Part shown: positions 28,101 through 33,690 of the stretch, piece by piece
Position numbering within the stretch: the first letter of the stretch is position 1
Layout of the letters: each line of letters begins with the position of its first letter
NCBI GenBank assembly: GCA_017559905.1
Contig: JAFYQF010000012.1
Span: forward strand, 186,001-250,000
Reading direction: 5' to 3'
DNA length: 64,000 nt
DNA from: a bacterium
GTDB taxonomy: Bacteria > Cyanobacteriota > Vampirovibrionia > Gastranaerophilales > Gastranaerophilaceae
The notes under the pieces: model-generated
The model's database searches: none
What the model was told of the DNA's origin: nothing
What the model saw: only the letters and a program-made list of their open reading frames with translations
Position numbers and translations under genes: made by a program

Positions 28101-28643
28101 GTATTCAAAGCGGTTAAGAATATATTTCTTTTGATGTAGTGGAATTTCAGAAGAAATAATAAAGTGGTTTAAGTTCTTTTCAATATTTTTAATGTTAGTA
28201 TTTTTTTCGTTTTCTAATTCGGATTTGTCGATGTTATTCAGAATATTTTCTTTAGACTGTAGAATTTGTTTTTCGTCTTCAGTGAGGGCTTTTGGGGCAT
28301 AGAAAACTCTGTGAATTTCAGAAGAAAGCTTTTCTTTTGTAATCGGGTCAGACATAGATAATGATTTTTCGGCAGCATTTTTAAGCTGAAGTTTCCAATC
28401 GTTGCGAGGTTTTGCATCGTTTTGAATGTTGGTGCTATATTTAAGATTTTCAGCAACGTTCAATAAGAATTTAACGTTTTTTGCACCCGAATGTTCTGAC
28501 AAATTTTCAATTGCTTTAGAAATTCGTTTTTGGTTGTTTTCGGTTAGTGCGTAATCGTTTTCTTGCTTAAGCTGTTCTGTAGTGTTTCGGTCTTCTCTGA
28601 TACTTTTAAAAGCTAGTGTATTAATAATTTTTTGAATTTTCAT
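22167..28643 (-). CDS. Giant helical protein with split papain-like cysteine peptidase site
   Basis: 2158 residues from ATG 28641-28643 (AGGG before it; the frame stays open to 28715). No signal peptide or membrane segment. Near residue 225 it reads NQKQHGMCAAISIAR, which fits the papain pattern NQxxxGxC, giving Gln225 (oxyanion hole) and Cys231 (nucleophile). At 930 it reads GGHAQYISEI and at 951 DNSWGA, giving His932 and Asn952, 20 residues apart and followed by the papain NSWG. Between Cys231 and His932 lie about 700 mostly helical, charged residues, against about 134 in papain. The remaining ~1200 residues are also helical and unknown. The match is to motif and order only; the target and location are not known. 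It may be an intracellular protease or a delivered effector. Confidence 0.7.
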   Translation of the reverse strand: MKIQKIINTLAFKSIREDRNTTEQLKQENDYALTENNQKRISKAIENLSEHSGAKNVKFLLNVAENLKYSTNIQNDAKPRNDWKLQLKNAAEKSLSMSDPITKEKLSSEIHRVFYAPKALTEDEKQILQSKENILNNIDKSELENEKNTNIKNIEKNLNHFIISSEIPLHQKKYILNRFEYLLSPEYNINPQLANKKTVVLAEMLNDLVVTTGDSKIPNTKAINQKQHGMCAAISIARKLMSYEYKTDFVDSIMSELDDSDKIMVYDIAHLGEKKKIPVQKNDIDFVDAMNKGYRIIDASTTQWMHIADMFGVDNKSELVYTAFDGNHFGTFTDTHYNKPLEDSNLHAKQSFYQALLKAKENIDTARLYKAEAQEKQTLNRNNFNSDIETISSLHSQIAKNLKSTNIDLSSNETHKIVSDLLRLEKGYSADIDKANSNLKNYSFIHNEENIIKDRKIKSFLQNEYKIELSDNAISDIRDLIIMSNSITNSISPSSSLAKKVSYDRKLFDAASAYRTSMLFSITDNDLKTDMMVHYNIVDSEKFTSDSIARFIDKVNNGDSRYINYFSKIYGVPANKKNIAKTLKDLKAGYDYNTTKALDDMYGAIGAGNRIQAALGQLRYLKDSIQNGDKTNLRTLSVTMDLPRNKTRILGELEKFEKILSNKPTEDEYSMIINKLGVKNRFEEFAEAYRTVANAIKNPDSENNQKIINSMKLANNLSEEAPLQELEPIMVELAHLFNGMLENLQNVRNSLQVLDEKGLYIDSANPNFELIKKMERDGKIIPATELLRLQVRYDAIDKIRSQDEFSSRQGKISNPELYKYTKAEKETLKKIEKSLNQMASDTNKELIGIYKEIKTPLEEHARKIGVNMGMFWSMPEASSGLYSFQQSKILQQLTDKPYQILEDFDKAIDIIKNSPHSGISGTSVFHTKSGGHAQYISEITENNGREILYHDNSWGASEHENTWVDSEGLLRTDYSDDRGGELGYITDSRFRNGNYISNLLEKTGDFRPEKIHSKNIKKLKRENEGYKFPLLRDIVVPGISNEADNVAASIKDNIFLSDTRFLYDFETKLSKMTVDEIHAAKEKCETAGRTYKKELESIEKRLETTPFNNGIQTKADYDSLANDDPLKVAFEKVAFNRSYNFISLWKELAEVNTVEEVNKFREAQRVVARENFEYAFAKSPEILYAYALNKTKSNVHTILNNALESNNIKIDGEKKLNIVRNCAVFEPEEISKFDGSLKHTIDFMVNKILKNFDANIPQTEDSLKAKEEIRKNLTKDLAKGLYFSKKDLLKDTELNNAIRKYIDRKYQPESDEEFINIYNRLQNMTLEEFRKETSDATNADMAFKNITGYDILKQYKASNENIQSEIANVVYQKHIIKDIPISKTTPHFQYKKLQKKPRGAYYTSGKTYEDLYRSFNYSLQSLTFDKLFNKYKDNNYRKYGVMPAYPKIDIFDDEFIDKEIEILDSSINAFSENIQSRKLNLQVYSTTDRVDNFLNKIPDNKALTQLQTRLLNNIIGEFITDNYNDTGLEASVNSAQKMLELPAHSTAKEYKEVFTNWKKQVNAIRQLNPEEKLITQIQADVKKLKNDIQLVVNADIPPKYRSKIIEKVNIFVNEVLKEAKTSYDIHANSRILKQKLLTYANPKTTAEDIETFYGTMELQIAQIKKIKQAYFNNKNVLEKQNKKTIEAMLAFMENSVSDEIIEQFPDFIMETYRNNNGFNAEEFAKEVSNFTNIPISELVNDEKFQKLSSRILKYNKTYQTDNNYKTSLKRNSQKLEDIINKFIEKRIQPEYQRSVSTILPKYAKQELLGIGKGKEFSLEKWVDFKYALTQDFKKYHYWRHPQELLDRYTELCAKDGDIAKAAEAKDDIAVERLETERRFARKGLKDALSFAELIEMQEILINSASELGNPALATKKFKNYDTDFIDDKTGTRLSLADSTIMDFMARKLLHTRSDETAIMFIEKLGLTDQFMEKEDKLLDVKKTKVKINHLASILKTVNKQTKALEEEVKKFETDDMTLEEFCDEIDKSKAIIIEKTKKLPRQKTVKNILETFDSIKVLVGANPDLPKDIILQQAIRDLRNDISTQTNEDISSVQADLNEINTIYKLISKLNIPEYRIAHQYKESFYKKFEEIENYRNKVLQKIMQDSEAIEIKTRITE

Positions 28644-28768
28644 AATTAACCCTATATGTCTGAATACTAAATATATTTCGAACGATAATATAAATCGGCT
28701 TGGGGGTAATAACAAATCAAAATATTATTTTTTGTTAGTTTGTAACGAATTATAAAGTGCAGATGTTA

Positions 28769-28935
28769 ATAACTAATAAACGCTTCCTCACCCTTATCAG
28801 GCCTCTCGCAAAACGTGACATTTAGTCACCTTTTGCTCGGCAGAGTGCTCTAACCTCGTACTGAATGCTTAAAGTGCGTCCCTAAATAACGATTAAACTC
28901 AATAGTTGCAGTCATCTACAGATATAAAAAAGGAC
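28769..28935. repeat. Direct repeat copy A, tRNA-Ile-like fragment with hairpin
   Basis: About 167 bases nearly identical to copy B 254 bases further on (a few substitutions and single-base indels). On the plus strand it contains CCTCACCCTTATCAGG and GTGCTCTAACC, the anticodon-arm and D-arm pieces of the adjacent tRNA-Ile in the same order, but separated by a ~43-base hairpin (stem GCAAAA/TTTTGC and GTGAC/GTCAC). After it comes a terminator-like hairpin and GGGCC, as after the true tRNA. Confidence 0.75.
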
Positions 28936-28957
28936 CCCTAAAAGGAGTCTTTTTTTA
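28927..28957 (-). terminator. Terminator-like hairpin beside repeat copy A
   Basis: AAAAAGGACCCCT, short loop, AGGAGTCTTTTTTT. It occupies the same position relative to copy A as the tRNA-Ile terminator does to copy B. Confidence 0.6.
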
Positions 28958-28970
28958 TATGGGCCAAGGA

Positions 28971-29005
28971 CTCCGTTTTGACAATTAAGTATTGTCAAAA
29001 TGGAG
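28971..29005. repeat. 15-base-pair palindrome inside a tRNA T-arm-like segment
   Basis: CTCCGTTTTGACAAT, loop TAAGT, ATTGTCAAAATGGAG (one G-U). It is flanked by GGACTC at 28968-28973 and 29008-29013, as if inserted between two copies of a T-arm piece. Confidence 0.65.
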
Positions 29006-29023
29006 GGGGACTCGAACCTATGT

Positions 29024-29188
29024 ATAACTAATGACGAATCCTCACCCTTATCAGGCCTCTCACAAAACGTGACATTTAGTCACCTTTTGATCGGCAGAGT
29101 GCTCTAACCCCGTACTGAATGCTTAAAGTGCGTCCCTAAATAACGATTAAACTCAATAGTTGAGTCATCTACAGATATAAAAAAGGAC
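29024..29188. repeat. Direct repeat copy B, tRNA-Ile-like fragment with hairpin
   Basis: About 165 bases. With the stretch before it (GGGCC at 28961, GGACTCGAACC at 29008-29018, CCTCACCCTTATCAGG at 29040-29055, GTGCTCTAACC at 29099-29109), it holds every arm of the neighbouring tRNA-Ile in order, broken by hairpin insertions. It has no intact cloverleaf. Confidence 0.75.
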
Positions 29189-29213
29189 AGGTATTAATCC
29201 TGTCCTTTTTTAT
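29180..29213 (-). terminator. Terminator of tRNA-Ile
   Basis: AAAAAAGGACAGG, loop TATTAAT, CCTGTCCTTTTTT: a 13-base-pair stem directly after the tRNA 3' end on the minus strand. Confidence 0.85.
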
Positions 29214-29214
29214 A

Positions 29215-29288
<74 letters not shown>

Positions 29289-29320
29289 TCATTTCGAGGG
29301 GAATTTCTTCCGCAAGATTT

Positions 29321-29349
29321 AATGTACTATAAACAATTTTTAAAATCAA
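29321..29349 (-). promoter_or_regulatory. Promoter of tRNA-Ile
   Basis: On the minus strand TTGATT (29349-29344), 17 bases, TACATT (29326-29321). The leader before the tRNA would be about 25 bases. Confidence 0.5.
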
Positions 29350-29464
29350 CCCTTTTATTGCATTTTAATTGTTAATAAGTGTTACAAATTTTTAAATTGT
29401 TGAATTTTATCCCAAAAAATGCCGTTATTATACATGGAGAGTTGTACCCAAACAAGGACTTCGC

Positions 29465-30373
29465 ATGATTGTATTAAACACAGACCTAAACACTCTGTTG
29501 CAAAAATTGAATATCTCTAAAACTAAAATGGTCGAAATGTATTCGTCCATGTCTGTTGACGAGATTGTTGAAGCCGAAGCTGCACAAGGTAACCAAGCTG
29601 CAGTTGAATATGCTACTCAACTGTTTACTAATGTGGAAACCCTTGTTGAAATCTTTAAACTCGCTGACCCTAACAACAAGTTCCTCATACTTTCAACTAT
29701 GACTTCTGAAAAGTTGAACAAATTTCTCCCTCTTATGGAAGAAGAAGACTTGATGCAAGGGCTTAATTTCTTTACGGAAGATAAACTTCTAGCGATGATG
29801 AGAGAACTTCCGCCTGAACAGTTGGTTAAAACAGTGTTCCAAATGTTCTCTGAAAATGAAGTAATTAAGTTGATGCCAAACGATGAATTGGACAAGTTCT
29901 TGACAAGTACAGATATTGATAAAGATAACGTTTTGAAACACATGCAGTCTATTCCGCCTGAATATCTTGCGCAAATAATCGAAACTGTTACTGGAAACGA
30001 ATGCCAAAATATGGATAGTTTTGATATGGTTAAGCAAATCGGAAACTTTAATCCGCTTCAATATAAAGACGCATTAACCTCTATGCAACCTACACAAAAG
30101 AAACAGTTGACGCTTAATTTGGCACACGAACATCCTGAACTTTATCAATTGTTTAGTCCTGAAGCTTATACTAATATGATTCATGCGCAAAAACAAAAGC
30201 CTGATATGGTCAAAGCTTTGAATGTTATTGAGCCTGAAGAAAAACTGAAAATGCTTCAAGAGCTTCCGAACGATTTGTTGTCTATCGTAATTACTCAAAT
30301 GGATGCGAAAGATTTTGCAGATACTTTGATTAATAAATTCCCTGAAGTTCTGGCTGAAATTATTGCTGGATAA
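29465..30373 (+). CDS. Helical-repeat protein resembling MgtE N-terminal domain
   Basis: 302 residues, acidic and all-helical, with no membrane segment. Repeats of about 25-30 residues have the form 'L..M..E.L...L..M.P' (for example LILSTMTSEKLNKFLPLM, LAMMRELPPEQLVKTVF, HMQSIPPEYLAQIIE, MLQELPNDLLSIVI), as in the MgtE N domain and FliG middle domain superhelix. Those domains serve in ion sensing or protein contacts. The transporter part of MgtE is absent, so this is not an MgtE magnesium channel. AAGGA precedes ATG. It converges with the cinA-like gene and overlaps its end by 14 bases. The function is unknown. Confidence 0.65.
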   Translation: MIVLNTDLNTLLQKLNISKTKMVEMYSSMSVDEIVEAEAAQGNQAAVEYATQLFTNVETLVEIFKLADPNNKFLILSTMTSEKLNKFLPLMEEEDLMQGLNFFTEDKLLAMMRELPPEQLVKTVFQMFSENEVIKLMPNDELDKFLTSTDIDKDNVLKHMQSIPPEYLAQIIETVTGNECQNMDSFDMVKQIGNFNPLQYKDALTSMQPTQKKQLTLNLAHEHPELYQLFSPEAYTNMIHAQKQKPDMVKALNVIEPEEKLKMLQELPNDLLSIVITQMDAKDFADTLINKFPEVLAEIIAG

Positions 30374-30845
30374 GGGTTTTTGTCGCAAGTTTTATCGCCT
30401 TTTCGCTAAACATAAATTTCATAAGCTTTCTTGGCAAAAAGCTTGGTAAAACGTGCTTTTCGACAAAGGTTTTCCCATCATAATGGCAAGAAATATAAAC
30501 AAGTCCTACAGGTTTTTCTTTTGAACCGCCTGTTGGTCCTGCAATTCCTGTGGTGCATAAGGCAATGTCGCAATTCGCAAGCTGAAAAAGCCCTTCTGCC
30601 ATAGCTTTTGCGCATTCAGGGCTGACTGCACCTTGTGTGCTTAAAATTTCTTCGCTTACTTTTAAATATTTGTTCTTTGCCGAATTTGCGTATGTTACGT
30701 GGCTTTCTAGTAAGAAATTAGAACTTCCTGAAACGTCAGTCAATCTTGATGCTAAAAGCCCGCCAGTACAACTTTCTGCCGTTGCAATGGTTAGTTTTTT
30801 TTCTATCAATAGCTTTGCAAGTTTTTTTAAGTTTCTATCACACAT
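30360..30845 (-). CDS. pncC: CinA C-terminal domain protein, nicotinamide-nucleotide amidohydrolase
   Basis: 161 residues, the usual length of stand-alone CinA-C proteins. Motifs: TIATAESCTGGLLASRLTDVSGSS with the catalytic Ser-Cys region, ESHVTYANSAK, GAVSPECAKAMAEG, and TTGIAGPTGGSKEKPVGLVYI. It deamidates NMN to nicotinic acid mononucleotide, recycling the pyridine nucleotide left by NAD-dependent reactions such as bacterial DNA ligase. AGGG precedes the ATG. It is divergent from dnaB. Confidence 0.88.
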   Translation of the reverse strand: MCDRNLKKLAKLLIEKKLTIATAESCTGGLLASRLTDVSGSSNFLLESHVTYANSAKNKYLKVSEEILSTQGAVSPECAKAMAEGLFQLANCDIALCTTGIAGPTGGSKEKPVGLVYISCHYDGKTFVEKHVLPSFLPRKLMKFMFSEKAIKLATKTLIQQ

Positions 30846-30966
30846 CTTGCCCTAATTTAAGCATATTTAAAATAATAAGTAAATATTCTTAACTTAATAT
30901 ATTTATACATGAGGTTTTAATTTGAACTTCCCCTGTAATATCATGAGAAAAAGGATGGTAAAAAGC

Positions 30967-32358
30967 ATGGCTCAATTAAAAGAAAAAAATACGCAAAATA
31001 CTGATAAAGACTTACATTTGATACCTCAAAATACAGATGCTGAAGAAGCTGTACTAGGCGCGATTCTTGTAAATCCCGTAGTTCTAACAAAAGTAGTTGA
31101 AGGTTTGAAACCAGACTGTTTTTACAAACCTTCGCACAGGCATGTGTATGAGGCTATGTTGCAGTTATTCAACCAGAATGAAAGAATTGATATCGTATCT
31201 GTTTCGAACGTTTTGGATTATAGCCAAAAGCTTGAAACTGTTGGTGGTAGAGCTTTTATTAACGACTTGGCATTGAATGCGATTTCTACTGCAAATATTG
31301 AGTATTATGCAAAGATAATTCAAGAAAAAGCTATCAAAAGAGCCTTGATAACCGCTGGTAGCGAAATAGTATCTTTTGGATACGACGTGAATCCTATTGA
31401 CCAGTCTTTAGATCAGGCCGAAAAACTCATTTTTGATATCGCTTCAAAAAAGGCTACGACTGACCTTGTTCACGTTAAAGATTTGGTCTTAAACACTTAT
31501 GAGAGAATAGAATACAGGTATGAGCATAAAGATGAATTATCAGGAACACCGACTGATTTTTATGAATTAGATGCGATGTTGAATGGTTTGCAAAAATCTG
31601 ACTTGATAATTTTGGCGGCACGTCCTGCGATGGGTAAAACGGCGTTTGCTTTGAATATTGCGCAGAACGTGGCTTTGAGGGCAAAAGTTCCTGTTGCTAT
31701 ATTCTCACTGGAAATGTCAAAAGACCAGTTAGTTACCCGTATGCTTTGTTCAGAAGCTGAAATTGATTCGCAAAGAGTTAAGACTGGTAATATGCAAAGC
31801 AAAGACTGGGAAAAACTTGCAGATGCAATGAATGCCTTTGCGCAAGCGCCTATTTATATTGATGATACTTCAGGTTGTACAATTACGGATATTCGTGCGA
31901 AGTGTCGTCGTTTGAAAATGGCAGAAAAGAATTTGGGTTTAATTTTGATTGACTACTTGCAATTGATGGAAAGTTCTGGAAAAGAAGACCGTATGCAACA
32001 GATTTCGGCTATTTCCAGAGGTTTGAAAATCCTTGCGAAAGAATTGGATGTTCCAGTTATTGCGCTTTCACAGTTGTCACGTGCTGTTGAGTCAAGAACA
32101 GATAAACGTCCTATGTTGTCTGACTTGAGGGAATCTGGTTCTATTGAGCAAGACGCCGATATTGTAATGTTTATTTATCGTGATGAATATTACCGAAAAG
32201 AGGGCGGTGAAGAAGAAGAAGCTATAAAAGCGGCTAACAAAGGTGAATCAGAAATCATTATTGCAAAACACAGAAACGGTTCTGTTGGAACTGTTAAACT
32301 TCTATTCCAAGGCAATATTACGAAATTTAAAAACCCTATTAAGACAGATGCGTTTTAA
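30967..32358 (+). CDS. dnaB: Replicative DNA helicase
   Basis: 463 residues from ATG 30967, which has AAGGATGG nine bases upstream; the open frame begins at 30922. The N-terminal helical domain starts at PQNTDAEEAVLGAIL, and the RecA-like motor has Walker A ARPAMGKTAFALN, EMSKDQLVTRML, Walker B LGLILIDYLQLM and the DnaB motif LSQLSRAVE. It unwinds DNA ahead of the replication fork as a hexamer. The length is normal and there is no intein. The stop overlaps the convergent gene by 4 bases. Confidence 0.95.
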   Translation: MAQLKEKNTQNTDKDLHLIPQNTDAEEAVLGAILVNPVVLTKVVEGLKPDCFYKPSHRHVYEAMLQLFNQNERIDIVSVSNVLDYSQKLETVGGRAFINDLALNAISTANIEYYAKIIQEKAIKRALITAGSEIVSFGYDVNPIDQSLDQAEKLIFDIASKKATTDLVHVKDLVLNTYERIEYRYEHKDELSGTPTDFYELDAMLNGLQKSDLIILAARPAMGKTAFALNIAQNVALRAKVPVAIFSLEMSKDQLVTRMLCSEAEIDSQRVKTGNMQSKDWEKLADAMNAFAQAPIYIDDTSGCTITDIRAKCRRLKMAEKNLGLILIDYLQLMESSGKEDRMQQISAISRGLKILAKELDVPVIALSQLSRAVESRTDKRPMLSDLRESGSIEQDADIVMFIYRDEYYRKEGGEEEEAIKAANKGESEIIIAKHRNGSVGTVKLLFQGNITKFKNPIKTDAF

Positions 32359-32768
32359 ATAGTGCCGTAAATGTGAGCGCCCTTTTGTGTGTCACGAATT
32401 TCGTCAAACATTGTCTGAAGATTTTTGTGCGTGTTGTTTTGTGGATTGTTGTCGTCACAGTTTTCGACATTGAGTATTGCAATATTTCTTTCGTTAGTGG
32501 ATTTTTTGCAGATATGCTCGTGTTGTTTTGAGCGGGTTGCTATAATTCGTAGATTTTTGAAGTTTTCTATTATGTTTTTATCTACAGATGAATAAGTGGA
32601 AACGCTTATGACTGTAGCATTGTCTAGCGTTTCTTGAGGAAGTTTTTTTATTGTATCTAGGGTAAGGTTTTCTTCAAAAAATGTTATGTTAAAACCCTCA
32701 ATATTATTTTTTTCAAAGAATGATTTTTCGTGTTCTTGGTAGTCAAAAAACAACATATTTGTAGTCAT
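32355..32768 (-). CDS. Orphan N-terminal domain of D-2-hydroxyacid dehydrogenase type
   Basis: 137 residues. MLFFDYQEHEKSFFEKNN, then ATVISVSTYSSVDKNIIENF and NLRIIATRSKQHEHIC align with the substrate-domain half of fermentative D-lactate dehydrogenases (which read 'NLKLIATRSTGFDHID'). The NAD-binding Rossmann half with the catalytic Arg, Glu and His is missing; the end instead runs into a polar tail. A good ribosome site (AGGAG) argues for expression. It is either a remnant or a reused flavodoxin-like domain; it cannot be a working dehydrogenase. Confidence 0.6.
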   Translation of the reverse strand: MTTNMLFFDYQEHEKSFFEKNNIEGFNITFFEENLTLDTIKKLPQETLDNATVISVSTYSSVDKNIIENFKNLRIIATRSKQHEHICKKSTNERNIAILNVENCDDNNPQNNTHKNLQTMFDEIRDTQKGAHIYGTI

Positions 32769-32914
32769 AATTTCTCCTTTTGATTGGATTATGACTGATT
32801 TGGGTGGGTAATTTATTAAACTAAAGGGTATATTCGGTCGGGGGATTTTAGTTATTAAGTCGAATGAAAGTGAGTTGAAAAAGTTTTAGGATGATAATGT
32901 GAAAGGAGTTAATT

Positions 32915-33439
32915 ATGAAATACGACTTAATGATAAGAGAACCAGAATTATATTTTGACAGTATACATCAGGAATTGAATAATTTTTTGCGTGATACTTT
33001 TATGACGCAGGCGTTTGGACATCCTTTGAATGTTAAAAAGAACACAGTTTGGCGTCCTGCAATTGAAGTTAGGCAGTGCGACAAATTTTACACTATAAAA
33101 GTTCAGCTTCCTGGAGTTAAGAAAGACGATATTGAAGTTGAATTGGATAGTGATTTTATGACAATAACCGCAGAAATTAAAGAAGAAAGTGAAGAAAACG
33201 AAGAAAAAGCTAAAAATGAACGTTTTCACACAAGTGAATTTAGATATGGCAAATATAAAAGAACTATATCTTTTGACACTCCGATAAAGGTTGATGAGGC
33301 TCACGCTGAATATAAAAATGGTCTTTTGACAATAAAAATTCCAAAGCAAAACATAGAGCAGGCAAAACCTAAAAAATTACATATCAAATCTGCAGAATAT
33401 TTGCAAGATAAATCTGAAAAAGAAGATAAAAAAGACTAG
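32915..33439 (+). CDS. Hsp20 small heat shock protein
   Basis: 174 residues. An alpha-crystallin domain spans about residues 45-150: WRPAIEVRQCDKFYTIKVQLPG, KKDDIEVELDSDFMTI, FRYGKYKRTISFDTPI and the A-x-x-x-N-G-L-L-T-I signature (AEYKNGLLTIKIPK). It is an ATP-independent holdase that keeps unfolding proteins soluble. A charged insertion (EESEENEEKAKNE) lengthens the loop after beta-6, and the tail is lysine-rich. AAAGGAG lies before ATG. No CIRCE element is seen upstream. Its 3' end carries a candidate promoter for the RNA that follows. Confidence 0.9.
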   Translation: MKYDLMIREPELYFDSIHQELNNFLRDTFMTQAFGHPLNVKKNTVWRPAIEVRQCDKFYTIKVQLPGVKKDDIEVELDSDFMTITAEIKEESEENEEKAKNERFHTSEFRYGKYKRTISFDTPIKVDEAHAEYKNGLLTIKIPKQNIEQAKPKKLHIKSAEYLQDKSEKEDKKD

Positions 33440-33442
33440 AAT
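33414..33442 (+). promoter_or_regulatory. Candidate promoter within the 3' end of hsp20
   Basis: CTGAAA (33414-33419), 17 bases, TAGAAT (33437-33442); it would start RNA at about 33449. Confidence 0.35.
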
Positions 33443-33448
33443 AATAGG

Positions 33449-33633
33449 ATTTTGCAGAGTCCTCCTGTGATTAAACGGGCGTGGTGCACGGATGGATGCT
33501 TTAAATAGCTGAAAATATGTGCAAAACAAAGCTGTGAAATCCTAATAACGACTGCTGGTGAGCCACCACGAACTCATCTCAAATTGCAGTCATATTAAAG
33601 GCTTTGCGGGGTAATTCTCACAAAGCCTTTTTT
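33449..33633 (+). ncRNA. Candidate structured RNA between hsp20 and the next gene
   Basis: About 185 bases without an open frame, far less AT-rich than nearby gaps. Domain 1 is closed by TAGGATTT (33445-33452) pairing with AAATCCTA (33537-33544). Domain 2 is closed by GACTGC (33550-33555) and GCAGTC (33586-33591), with an inner TGGTG/CACCA hairpin. CGTGGTG (33480-33486) could pair instead with CACCACG (33564-33570), an alternative fold or pseudoknot. A strong terminator ends it. I could not match it to tmRNA, SRP RNA, RNase P RNA, 6S RNA or a riboswitch that I know. Confidence 0.5.
33597..33633 (+). terminator. Rho-independent terminator
   Basis: AAAGGCTTTG, 14-base loop, CAAAGCCTTTTTT: a 10-base-pair stem with a T run. 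It ends the candidate RNA and hsp20 read-through. Confidence 0.88.
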
Positions 33634-33669
33634 ATAAATTAAAGAGGCTGTCATTTCTGACAACCTCTT
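33630..33669 (-). terminator. Terminator of the glycine-zipper protein gene
   Basis: On the minus strand AAGAGGTTGTCA, GAAA loop, TGACAGCCTCTT, then TAATTT: a 12-base-pair stem with one G-U pair. Confidence 0.75.
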
Positions 33670-33690
33670 GTTTTATGTAATAGACAGATT

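Noticed and set aside
28769-29188. CRISPR array suggested by two near-identical repeats
   Set aside because: Only two copies, each about 165 bases with tRNA-like content; no short regular repeats, spacers or cas genes.
29465-30373. MgtE magnesium transporter
   Set aside because: Only the helical-repeat pattern is shared; there is no CBS pair and no membrane domain.
32355-32768. Functional D-lactate dehydrogenase
   Set aside because: The NAD-binding and catalytic half is absent.
32881-32914. CIRCE or other heat-shock operator before hsp20
   Set aside because: No TTAGCACTC-type inverted repeat is present; the promoter there is unclear.
33449-33633. 6S RNA, tmRNA, SRP RNA or RNase P RNA
   Set aside because: The 5' and 3' ends do not pair as in 6S; no tag peptide or tRNA-like ends for tmRNA; none of the conserved SRP or RNase P core sequences is seen.
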